A DNA stretch of 64,000 nt from Methylocaldum marinum (GTDB lineage: Bacteria; Pseudomonadota; Gammaproteobacteria; Methylococcales; Methylococcaceae): the NCBI RefSeq assembly GCF_003584645.1, contig NZ_AP017928.1:5097501-5161500 (forward strand), in the 5' to 3' direction. Each line of letters opens with the position of its first letter. The stretch's first letter is position 1. The notes under the pieces were generated by a model. That model had not been told where the DNA came from. It saw only the letters and a list, made by a program, of their open reading frames with translations, and did no database searches. Both the position numbers and the translations under genes were made by a program. This document shows positions 19,344 through 26,677 of the stretch, in pieces.

Positions 19344-20447
19344 AAGTCCTCGTTATCACAAATGCCCCGATCTCTTTTGCTGAAAGCTTAAGGCCCTAGT
19401 CGGCCTCGAGGTCTCGGGTCTGTAAGGAGTATCGGCCGACCGAACGATTTTTCGTTCATTTCGCATGAAGGAATTCCTTATTGGATTACCTGTCGAAAAT
19501 TTGTTGCGAGGTAGCCGAATTGTTATTCCTGCGAATATGGATGCCGACGGGTCCCGGAAATGAGCTTCGGTCTTTCTTGAAAATAATCACTGCCGGTTTC
19601 GGCCTATACTCGAAAGGCTTGCCGGAGTCGAACCGGCCTTCCGGGGATATGAGCCCCGGCGCGCACCGGCGCCTTTTATTGGCTCCGCGGTCAACGTGGG
19701 GCATACAAAAGGGAGGCCTTACCTAATTAGATGGCGAGTGCGCAAATCTATCGCAAAAAAATGTAATACCCCGTGAATATACTTATCTCTAAACTGGTAC
19801 GAAATGTCTTATGCACGGTTTTCTTGACCTCCGCACGTGTCTTTTAAGATACATTATGTTACGGGGAACTTACCGGTCGCCCGTTTATGCCATAGGCATA
19901 TCGTCAGGACAGAACAGTTCAGATAAAACCTTTTGATTGAGGTTTTCCAGAAGGGCTAAGTTTCTGTCGAACAGCTAGTTTTAGGGCGGCTCGGGTAAAT
20001 GGCAGGGAATACCGCAGTTCGATTCCCTCAGAGCGCGGGTGAGCCTCATCGGTCAGATTGCCGTGTGTCGAATTATCGGCTTCTCTGCAGCTGTCCCGTG
20101 TTTACTGCGACGGGTTCTCCTTGATCCACAGGCAGGCACCGACTGCCGGAGCAGACCAGGTGTCGGCGGACTACGAAATTTCGGAAGCCGCGGGAACTTG
20201 AACCTTATTCGAGTATCTATACATCCTCGGTGACGGCTTCATTTCGGTACATGTCCATTGCGCGCTAGCTCAGGCCAGGCCTCGTTATAATTCGATCAAC
20301 CGACTGGTCCGAAGGCATGCGACCGATCGCCCGGGTTTAAGCTCCTAGAGCTAAAGCCTCTCTCCCCATTGGCCATTAATCCCACTTCCCCAACGGATTT
20401 CCGGCCGCCAGCGGGAACTAGGTGAGGATATATTCGATTCAGAGAAA
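19344..20447. other. 1.1-kb stretch without a recognisable gene
   Basis: No reading frame longer than about 80 codons occurs here and none looks like a protein. Small hairpins are visible: aaaacc...ggtttt near 19925-19946, and a GC-rich set near 19620-19675 (ccggagtcgaaccgg, then ccgggg...ccccgg). The stretch precedes the ethylene-receptor-like kinase and could hold its promoter or a small RNA. I could not assign a known RNA family. Confidence 0.4.
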
Positions 20448-21782
20448 ATGACCATGTGGGACAGTTTGCGAACATCCGTCACAGCCGACGGACTCATGCC
20501 TCACGGATACTGCCTGCTATGGCGGCCGTCTTTACTCTACCTTCATGTGTTTTCGGACGTCGTAACGGCGTTGGCCTACTATTCTATTCCCGCCGCTTTG
20601 CTGTATTTCGTCCTGCACCGTCGGAGTGTTCGTTTTCGAAATAATTTTCTACTGTTCGGCGCGTTCATTCTCGCTTGCGGAACCACCCATCTACTCGGTG
20701 CCTGGACCATCTGGCATCCAATTTACGAGATTCAGGGCATGGTCAAACTGGTTACCGCCGTGATCTCGATAGGCACCGCCGTTGTGCTGTGGCCGCTGAT
20801 ACCCAAGACCCTTGCGATGCCGAGTCCGGAGGAACTGGAGGAGACCAACCACCGTCTGGTAAAGGAGATCCAGGAGCGCAAGGCTGCCGAGGAAAAGATC
20901 CGGCAGCTGAATGCAAGTCTGGAAGAGCGGGTCGCGCGGCGGACTAAAGAGCTAATGCAACTCAACCGCCAGCTCGAATTGGAAATCCAGGAGCGCAAGT
21001 GGGTTGAAGACAGCCTTCGCGACGCCGACAGCCGGAAGGATGAGTTTCTGGCCATGTTGGGACATGAACTCAGAAACCCGTTGGCGCCAATCCGGAATGC
21101 CGTTCAAGTCATGCGGAAAGTTGGTGTGGCCGATCCCAAATTGGCATGGGCACGCGATGTCGTCGAGCGTCAAACCGGCCATCTGACCCGACTGGTAGAC
21201 GACCTGCTGGACGTGTCGCGCATCATCAGAGGCAAGATCACGCTACATAAGAAACCTGTAGCGATTTCTACAGTGATCGAACAGGCCCTGGAAACCAGCA
21301 AGCCGTTAATCGATGCTCGCCGTCACGAACTCTCGGTGAGATTGCCCGAAGAGCCGGTACGAGTCTACGGAGATCCGGTACGTTTGGCGCAGATCGTCTC
21401 GAACGTGCTCAACAACGCGGCCAAATATACCCCTTCACGCGGAAAAATTGCTCTGACTGTGGCCAGCGAATCCGGTGAGGCGGTCATCCGTGTGCGTGAC
21501 ACCGGTGAAGGCATACCGCCACAACTTCTCCCAAGGTTATTCGATTTGTTCACACAAGCCGAGCGTACCATCGACCGTGCACAAGGCGGGCTGGGAATCG
21601 GCCTGACGATCGTTCAGAAATTAGTGGAGTTGCACAACGGCCGTGTCGAAGCCAGCAGCGAGGGACCTGGAAAAGGCAGCGAACTCGTGATCAAGCTTCC
21701 GGTATCCGAACAGGCCGCGGAAGCCGACGACAATGGAAACTCCCTACCAGCCAGGCTCCGTGCGATTTCCGACGAACATTAG
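20448..21782 (+). CDS. Ethylene-receptor-like (ETR1-type) sensor histidine kinase
   Basis: The first ~120 of 444 residues form three membrane segments that match the copper and ethylene-binding domain of plant ETR1. The pairs SDVVTALAYYSIP and FGAFILACGTTHLLGAWT line up with the plant motifs. The five residues known to matter in ETR1 (D25, Y32, I62, C65, H69) correspond to D37, Y44, I74, C77 and H81. No GAF domain follows. A coiled coil (about 128-190) leads to a HisKA domain with H206 in LGHELRNP and an HATPase domain (NVLNNAAKY, DTGEGIP, GLGIGL). There is no receiver domain and no response regulator next door. The ligand (ethylene, copper or something else) is inferred. Confidence 0.88.
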   Translation: MTMWDSLRTSVTADGLMPHGYCLLWRPSLLYLHVFSDVVTALAYYSIPAALLYFVLHRRSVRFRNNFLLFGAFILACGTTHLLGAWTIWHPIYEIQGMVKLVTAVISIGTAVVLWPLIPKTLAMPSPEELEETNHRLVKEIQERKAAEEKIRQLNASLEERVARRTKELMQLNRQLELEIQERKWVEDSLRDADSRKDEFLAMLGHELRNPLAPIRNAVQVMRKVGVADPKLAWARDVVERQTGHLTRLVDDLLDVSRIIRGKITLHKKPVAISTVIEQALETSKPLIDARRHELSVRLPEEPVRVYGDPVRLAQIVSNVLNNAAKYTPSRGKIALTVASESGEAVIRVRDTGEGIPPQLLPRLFDLFTQAERTIDRAQGGLGIGLTIVQKLVELHNGRVEASSEGPGKGSELVIKLPVSEQAAEADDNGNSLPARLRAISDEH

Positions 21783-22474
21783 CGCCCGACAAAATTGGAA
21801 ACGAGAAACGCTGTCCACGCCAGGCCATGGAAGGCAATAATCCCCCACAAAATGAGCCGATAGCGAGATTTTCGTATTTTGTGACGGAAATCGTGTTGCG
21901 CCAGGAGCGCTCCCGGCCAGCCGCCCATGAACTCGATCACGTGCATATAAAGTTCCGGTACCCGCCACTGGCCCGTGATTGCATGCTTCTTGTCGAATCC
22001 ACAAAGCATGATCGCCAGGACACTCAAGAAAACGTAAGAAAAGAACGGAATCGGGTTATACGTCCGCCACATCAAATAGCACGATAAGAGTATCGGTAGC
22101 CCGATCAAGGTCCAGAGCAACGGTGAACGGGGAGACGCGAGAATACCGGCAGTGGGTTTTTTTTCCGAGACATCGACGCCTTTTATCGCGGCGTAGCTAA
22201 GGCGTCTTCGACCCGGGGTATCGCTTGCCACGTTGTAGAAAATGGTGTCCCCGACTTGCGGGCGCCGGCTCGTGCCCTCCTCGAGCACGCTGATATGGAC
22301 GAAATAATCGTCGCCGCCCATGGAAGGACGTACGAATCCGAAACCTTTGTCGTCGTTCCACAAGACAAGGATGCCTTCTTGCAAACGGGAATCGTCGGCG
22401 ACGACTCGCCGCTTGCGGCCGGCTGTCTTCCGCTTATTGACGCGAGGCGAAGTCAATGGATTTTGCTCTTTCAA
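21779..22474 (-). CDS. Cold-shock domain / DUF1294 membrane protein
   Basis: The 231-residue protein starts with a basic tail and a cold-shock nucleic-acid-binding domain (about 30-98). That domain carries RNP-like motifs DDKGFGFVRP and DDYFVHIS. A DUF1294 domain with three membrane segments follows, including FDKKHAITGQWRVPE and GGWPGALLAQ. The combination is common in gammaproteobacteria; its role is unknown. Its stop codon and that of the upstream kinase overlap in opposite directions (shared ttag). Confidence 0.88.
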   Translation of the reverse strand: MKEQNPLTSPRVNKRKTAGRKRRVVADDSRLQEGILVLWNDDKGFGFVRPSMGGDDYFVHISVLEEGTSRRPQVGDTIFYNVASDTPGRRRLSYAAIKGVDVSEKKPTAGILASPRSPLLWTLIGLPILLSCYLMWRTYNPIPFFSYVFLSVLAIMLCGFDKKHAITGQWRVPELYMHVIEFMGGWPGALLAQHDFRHKIRKSRYRLILWGIIAFHGLAWTAFLVSNFVGR

Positions 22475-22561
22475 TGGATAGAGGCGTAGGCCTGATAAGT
22501 ACCTGAATCATTCATGTTCTATTTTACATCTGCGGGATCGAATCCGGTTCTCGGACATGAC

Positions 22562-22592
22562 AAGGCCCGGCGTTTTTACGAACCGGGCCTCG
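22562..22592 (-). terminator. Inverted repeat after the small heat-shock genes
   Basis: aggcccgg (22563-22570) and ccgggcct (22583-22590) form a perfect eight-pair stem, 30 bases after the last heat-shock gene. No T-run follows on the minus strand, so its role as terminator is uncertain. Confidence 0.4.
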
Positions 22593-22620
22593 ACGTTCCA
22601 ATCCGAAAGCATCGGCTTGC

Positions 22621-23013
22621 CTAATCGACGCGCACCTCGATTCTGCGCGGACGCAGTTCGGCCCGCTTGGGAATTTTCAGTGTAAGCACGCCGTCCTTGA
22701 GGGTGGCGTCGATATTGTTGGATTCGAGTTCAGGACTGAGCGAGAAACTCCGGCGATATCGTGTCGAACGAACATCCGCATAAAGCGCCTTGATGCCCTC
22801 CGGCATCTCGAAATGCGCATCGCCTTCGATCAGCAGACCGTTTTTATCCACTTCTATGTTGAGTCTTTCTTTCGATACCCCGGGCATGTCCGCCACCAGC
22901 GTGATGCCTTCCGCATCCTCGCAGATATCGACCGGCGGATTCAACACGATCTGACGCTCGGGCTTTTGGACGTCAGCGGACCGTCGGGCTGCAACTTCTT
23001 GTGTTTCGGTCAT
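22621..23013 (-). CDS. Small heat-shock protein, Hsp20 family (second gene)
   Basis: The 130-residue protein has an alpha-crystallin domain: VDICEDAEGITLVADMPGV, the central EGDAHFEMPEG, and the strand LKDGVLTLKIPKRAE. Hsp20 proteins bind unfolding proteins as oligomers without ATP. It follows the first Hsp20 gene by 23 bases and is surely cotranscribed with it. The C-terminal IxI-type anchor is replaced by RRIEVRVD. Confidence 0.92.
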   Translation of the reverse strand: MTETQEVAARRSADVQKPERQIVLNPPVDICEDAEGITLVADMPGVSKERLNIEVDKNGLLIEGDAHFEMPEGIKALYADVRSTRYRRSFSLSPELESNNIDATLKDGVLTLKIPKRAELRPRRIEVRVD

Positions 23014-23036
23014 GATGCACTCCTTCTCCTTTTAGC

Positions 23037-23480
23037 TCATTTCACTTCGATCTGGCGAGGCTTGGCTGCTTCGCGACGCTGCGCCTTGATGTGCAGAATT
23101 CCGTTTTCGCAGCGGGCTTCGACTTTGTCCGGATCCACATCTTCCGGCAGCGTGATCGCGCGCCGAAACTCGCCGTCGAAACGCTCCTGGCGATAGTAGT
23201 TGGCATTTTCTTTCCTGGCCGATTTACGTTCGCCGGACACCGACAGCACGTTCTGCTGAATGGAGATGTCCAGTGTCTTGGGATCGACGCCGGGGGTAAA
23301 CAAATAAACATCCAACTCGTCGGGAGTGGCGCCCACGTTCACCGCGGGAAAACTGCCGCGACTGGCGGACCTGATTCCGATCGGCCACGGCCAGCGGCCG
23401 AATAAATCATCCATTTCTTGCTCCAGACGTTTGAACTCCTCGAACAGGCTGTTCTCGACAGGCGTGAATCGGTTGAACAT
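23037..23480 (-). CDS. Small heat-shock protein, Hsp20 family (first gene)
   Basis: A 147-residue Hsp20 protein. The N-terminal region is followed by an alpha-crystallin domain (about 45-147) with DVYLFTPGVDPKTLDISIQ, SGERKSARKENANYYRQER and CENGILHIKAQRRE. The start is supported by a strong ribosome-binding site, aaggaggt, seven bases upstream. A near-consensus heat-shock promoter lies about 40 bases upstream. It differs clearly from its neighbour, so the two probably form mixed oligomers; that is inference. Confidence 0.93.
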   Translation of the reverse strand: MFNRFTPVENSLFEEFKRLEQEMDDLFGRWPWPIGIRSASRGSFPAVNVGATPDELDVYLFTPGVDPKTLDISIQQNVLSVSGERKSARKENANYYRQERFDGEFRRAITLPEDVDPDKVEARCENGILHIKAQRREAAKPRQIEVK

Positions 23481-23516
23481 ATGTCATACCTCCTTATCAG
23501 AGCTTCCTCTAGTCCA

Positions 23517-23546
23517 AAAATGGGGCTTGCCGCTTGGGTTTTCAAG
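23517..23546 (-). promoter_or_regulatory. Sigma-32 (RpoH) heat-shock promoter
   Basis: Read on the minus strand, cttgaaa (23546-23540) and ccccattt (23524-23517) are separated by 14 bases. This agrees with the E. coli RpoH consensus CTTGAA - 13 to 17 - CCCCAT. It lies directly before the two Hsp20 genes. Confidence 0.85.
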
Positions 23547-23687
23547 AGCTTCAGGGTGCTCGGCCGATATCGGTCTTGACGTGGAGGCGGTGTCCGGCGC
23601 GGCGGACCACCTATCATCGACATTGTCCGGAGCTCGTCTGCGGACTAAGATCACGCGGCACGCCAAACGGATTTCAGGAGTTATCCC

Positions 23688-24788
23688 ATGCGCTTCCACT
23701 ATGGATTGGTTCTCTCCTTCTTATTTTTCATCTCATCTGTCTCGTACTCGGCCGGCCCGAGGGATGACCGTTTCCTTGAGGGCTACGTGTCGGCCATGCT
23801 CGACATGCGTTTCGGTCTACGCAATGTGATAGCCAACGTGGAAAACGGAAGGCTGGTGCTGGATCCGGCTCAGCTCAAGGGACAGGACCCGCAAACGGTT
23901 GCTGACGTCTTGAGCACCGTGGAAGGATTGCAGGTCGTCGTGGGGAAGCCGGGCGACCGGACTATCCCAACGCGCGAGCGGCACGCCGGGACGCATGCGG
24001 CTTCGGCTTCCGAAAAACTGACACGCTATACCGGTTGGCTTCCGCCGACCAAGGCTTTCGACGCCTTGATCGCCGATCCGAAATGGCCGCGTTTTTCCGC
24101 CTCCATTCAGTTCTACCAGAGCGATGAAGAGCTGAATACCGTTGGTTCCGCAAATTTCGGTGCCACCCTTCCGTTCTACGGATGGGAAGGATTGGGCGCC
24201 ATATGGCAAGTTGGGCTCCAGGCCAGCGTATTTTCAATTTTCAATCTGAACGCAAGTTCTACCGATCTGGTGAATTCCGATTTTTTTGTGGCACTGCCGC
24301 TGAGTGTCAGGTCCGGCCCGTTTTCGGCCCAGACGCGTATTTTCCACCAAAGTTCGCACCTGGGGGACGAGTATCTCCTGCGCAACCGGGTCAACCGGAT
24401 CAATTTGTCGTTCGAGGGTTTCGATCTGTTGCTGTCATGGAATTTCGGCGACGTCTTGCGCGTATACGGAGGCGGGGGAGGACTGTTCCGGACCGATCCC
24501 GGCACTCTCAAGCCATGGTTCACGCAGGGCGGTTTCGAACTGACCAGCCCGTATCCCCTATGGACCGAGCTTTTGTATCCCGTGGCGGCACTCGATGTTC
24601 AGGCCGCGGAGGGAACCGACTGGAATCCCGGTTATTCGGCGCGGGCAGGTGTCGAGTTTCGCAGCGCCTGGCTGGAGGGCAGGCGCTTGCAATGGCTGTT
24701 CGAGTACTTCAATGGACGCTCGCCGAACGGACAATTTTTCGAGAGGCATATCGAATATTTCGGAACCGGTCTCCATTTCTATTTCTAA
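23688..24788 (+). CDS. Outer-membrane protein, DUF1207-like
   Basis: The 366-residue protein has a signal peptide (about 1-22, ending SVSYSA). An N-terminal part (about 28-88) looks like a small alpha/beta BON-like domain: GYVSAMLDMRF, VENGRLVLDP, STVEGLQVVVG. The rest alternates polar and aromatic residues as in an outer-membrane barrel and ends in a terminal phenylalanine. Segments such as PRFSASIQFY, TRIFHQSSHLGDEYLLRN and GVEFRSAW fit the DUF1207 family. The function is unknown; the family name is assigned from memory. Confidence 0.7.
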   Translation: MRFHYGLVLSFLFFISSVSYSAGPRDDRFLEGYVSAMLDMRFGLRNVIANVENGRLVLDPAQLKGQDPQTVADVLSTVEGLQVVVGKPGDRTIPTRERHAGTHAASASEKLTRYTGWLPPTKAFDALIADPKWPRFSASIQFYQSDEELNTVGSANFGATLPFYGWEGLGAIWQVGLQASVFSIFNLNASSTDLVNSDFFVALPLSVRSGPFSAQTRIFHQSSHLGDEYLLRNRVNRINLSFEGFDLLLSWNFGDVLRVYGGGGGLFRTDPGTLKPWFTQGGFELTSPYPLWTELLYPVAALDVQAAEGTDWNPGYSARAGVEFRSAWLEGRRLQWLFEYFNGRSPNGQFFERHIEYFGTGLHFYF

Positions 24789-24805
24789 GCACGAACTCGC
24801 TTCGG

Positions 24806-25507
24806 TCAATGCAGCCCGGCTCTCCCCGCAAGCCAATGGACGGCCTCCCGGGCGATATCCGAAGGGACATTGTGGCCGCCCTCGAACTCCCGGTACGAGA
24901 CCTCATAACCGGCATCCAGCAGCTTCGGCACGATGCGGCGGCTGCATTTGTCGATCGGCAACACGGAATCGTCGGTTCCGTGGGAAATGAACACCCGGGG
25001 ATTTCCGCGCTGTACCGTGGATATCATGAAGCCCGGCGAAAACGCGAGGATATGGCTGAACAAGTCGCCGTTCATGACGCCCAGGGAGAGTGCATAAGAG
25101 GCCCCGTCGGAAAAGCCGCCGATCGCGATTCGCGACGGATCGATCGCGTAATGGGCGAACACGTGGGATAGAAACCGATCGACCCGGGTCAGATCCACAC
25201 CGTAGTCTTCGATGATCACGTCCCAGGTGAACGCGTGTGACGCGGGGGCCGCCAAAATCAAGCCGAATGGGTCCGCCAGCTTCAAGAGCGGCGCCAGCCC
25301 CAGCCTGGAGTTGCCGCCCGCACCGTGAAACATCAGTACTAGCGGAAGAGCGCGATCGCCCCGGTAGCGCTCGGGAACATAGATGTGTCCCTCGCGCATG
25401 GTCTCGATCCGTAGCGACTGCAGGCCGGTAGGCGCGGATTTGTTAATTCTTGTCCCGTCGGGACGGGCGCTCAGGTGTCCGAGTTTGCTCACTGCAACGC
25501 TTTCCAT
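24806..25507 (-). CDS. Alpha/beta hydrolase, esterase / PHB-depolymerase-like
   Basis: The 233-residue hydrolase has the oxyanion region LMFHGAGGNS, the nucleophile elbow GGFSDGASYA, an acid in HGTDDSVLP and the histidine in EGGHNVP. It resembles the phospholipase/carboxylesterase and LpqC-type depolymerase families; the substrate is unknown. No signal peptide is seen. The ATG at 25507 is the family-like start; a TTG at 25558 is in frame. It is the last gene of the trehalose cluster. Confidence 0.78.
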   Translation of the reverse strand: MESVAVSKLGHLSARPDGTRINKSAPTGLQSLRIETMREGHIYVPERYRGDRALPLVLMFHGAGGNSRLGLAPLLKLADPFGLILAAPASHAFTWDVIIEDYGVDLTRVDRFLSHVFAHYAIDPSRIAIGGFSDGASYALSLGVMNGDLFSHILAFSPGFMISTVQRGNPRVFISHGTDDSVLPIDKCSRRIVPKLLDAGYEVSYREFEGGHNVPSDIAREAVHWLAGRAGLH

Positions 25508-25561
25508 GAAAGAGGTATCAAGGCGGGTCACGTCCTGTTGTGGCCGTTCGCCGGGCAAAAC

Positions 25562-25738
25562 TTATCTCAGAGGAAACCCGAGACTGACGCCGGTACGTAC
25601 GTGAACCGGACCGTATCGGACTCCCGGCCCGGAAATGCCGATGCCGGCGTACGGTCTCACGCTGCTGCATGCGCCCAATAACGGTGTGAGGAGGGTCAAG
25701 ACAATGATCAGAACGGTGGGCTTCTTGACGGCTTGCAT
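25562..25738 (-). CDS. Small lipoprotein, 58 residues, family unknown
   Basis: An intact small gene lies between the glyoxalase-like lipoprotein and the hydrolase. The product has a basic start (MQAVKKP), a hydrophobic stretch and a lipobox LLGAC with the acylated cysteine at residue 24. The mature part is only 35 residues, rich in glycine and proline, with PYAGIGISGPG and GVSLGFPLR. A strong ribosome-binding site (aggaggt) precedes the ATG. The gaps to its neighbours are 16 and 3 bases, so it is in the same transcript. I do not recognise the family. Confidence 0.8.
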   Translation of the reverse strand: MQAVKKPTVLIIVLTLLTPLLGACSSVRPYAGIGISGPGVRYGPVHVRTGVSLGFPLR

Positions 25739-25754
25739 GATCTGACCTCCTGTT

Positions 25755-26660
25755 TCACGGTGAAGGCGATATTTGCTGAATGCCGAATATCGCGCCTGAG
25801 GGATCGGCGATCACGGCTACCGTGCCGGAACGGATATCGGGGCTGGGAGCGATGAGCACCTTACCTCCGAGACTCCGTGCGCGGGAAACAGTTCCGGCAA
25901 GATGCGAGACGCGGACGTAAGGCAGCCATGCTGCCCGTCCGCCGGCAAGCGGCTGTCTGGTGGCGCCGGCCATCGGCACCTCGCCGTGCTTGAAAATCAG
26001 GTAGAGTTCCTTGTCGCTTCGGGGCGGCCACGAATCGATCCGGTAGCCCGCCAATTCGCGGTAGAACAGTGCCGTCTTGCCCGGTTCCTCGGTCCACAAT
26101 TCGTTCCAGAACCAGTCGTTCTCCCGGGGTTCGGAGGGTTCGGGATCGCCCCATCGGGTGCGGATAACGGTCAGCGGGATGCCTTCGGGATCGCGGATGA
26201 CGGCGAATCGCCCCCGCTCCGGAGCTGTGATCGGCTTCAGCGGCACCGTTCCTCCGGATCGCCTGGTTTGCCGTACCGCAAGGTCGACATCCTCGACCGA
26301 TAGCAGGCTGAACCACTGATTTTCAGGGTGCGGCGGTTCGGTGTCTTTCGCCACGAAACCGGAGATCGGCCTTCCGTGGTTCCAGGCAATCGAATACTCG
26401 AAATCGGCCGAGGGGAATTCGGTGAACCGCCAGCCGAACAGGCTTCCGTAAAAACGCTTGGCGGAGGCCAAGTCGTCGGTCAGGAGATCGTGCCAGACGA
26501 AGCGGCCCGGTTGATGAAGCCCGGTTTCGGTTTGCGAAATCGGCGGCAATTCGACCTTGCGGTCGGCGCACCCGGCGAGCAGTGCAAGTGCGAGGATCAG
26601 CAGGGGAATGGCGAGACTCATGTGAGTCTGTCTGACCGGTTTGGACTCGATTGCGTGCAT
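25755..26660 (-). CDS. Lipoprotein with two glyoxalase-fold (VOC) domains
   Basis: The 301-residue protein has a signal peptide with lipobox LLAGC, so it should be anchored to a membrane on the periplasmic side. Two VOC domains follow. The first starts GRFVWHDLLTDDLASAKRFYGSLFGWRF and the second has NDWFWNELWTEEPGKTALFYREL. Each ends in a segment like VIRDPEGIPLTVI or VIADPSGAIFGI. Cytoplasmic VOC proteins are common; a lipoprotein form is less so. The start is an ATG after aggaggt. It begins 17 bases after the malQ-treY gene. The substrate is unknown. Confidence 0.82.
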   Translation of the reverse strand: MHAIESKPVRQTHMSLAIPLLILALALLAGCADRKVELPPISQTETGLHQPGRFVWHDLLTDDLASAKRFYGSLFGWRFTEFPSADFEYSIAWNHGRPISGFVAKDTEPPHPENQWFSLLSVEDVDLAVRQTRRSGGTVPLKPITAPERGRFAVIRDPEGIPLTVIRTRWGDPEPSEPRENDWFWNELWTEEPGKTALFYRELAGYRIDSWPPRSDKELYLIFKHGEVPMAGATRQPLAGGRAAWLPYVRVSHLAGTVSRARSLGGKVLIAPSPDIRSGTVAVIADPSGAIFGIQQISPSP

Positions 26661-26677
26661 CACGACCTCCTATCGCA

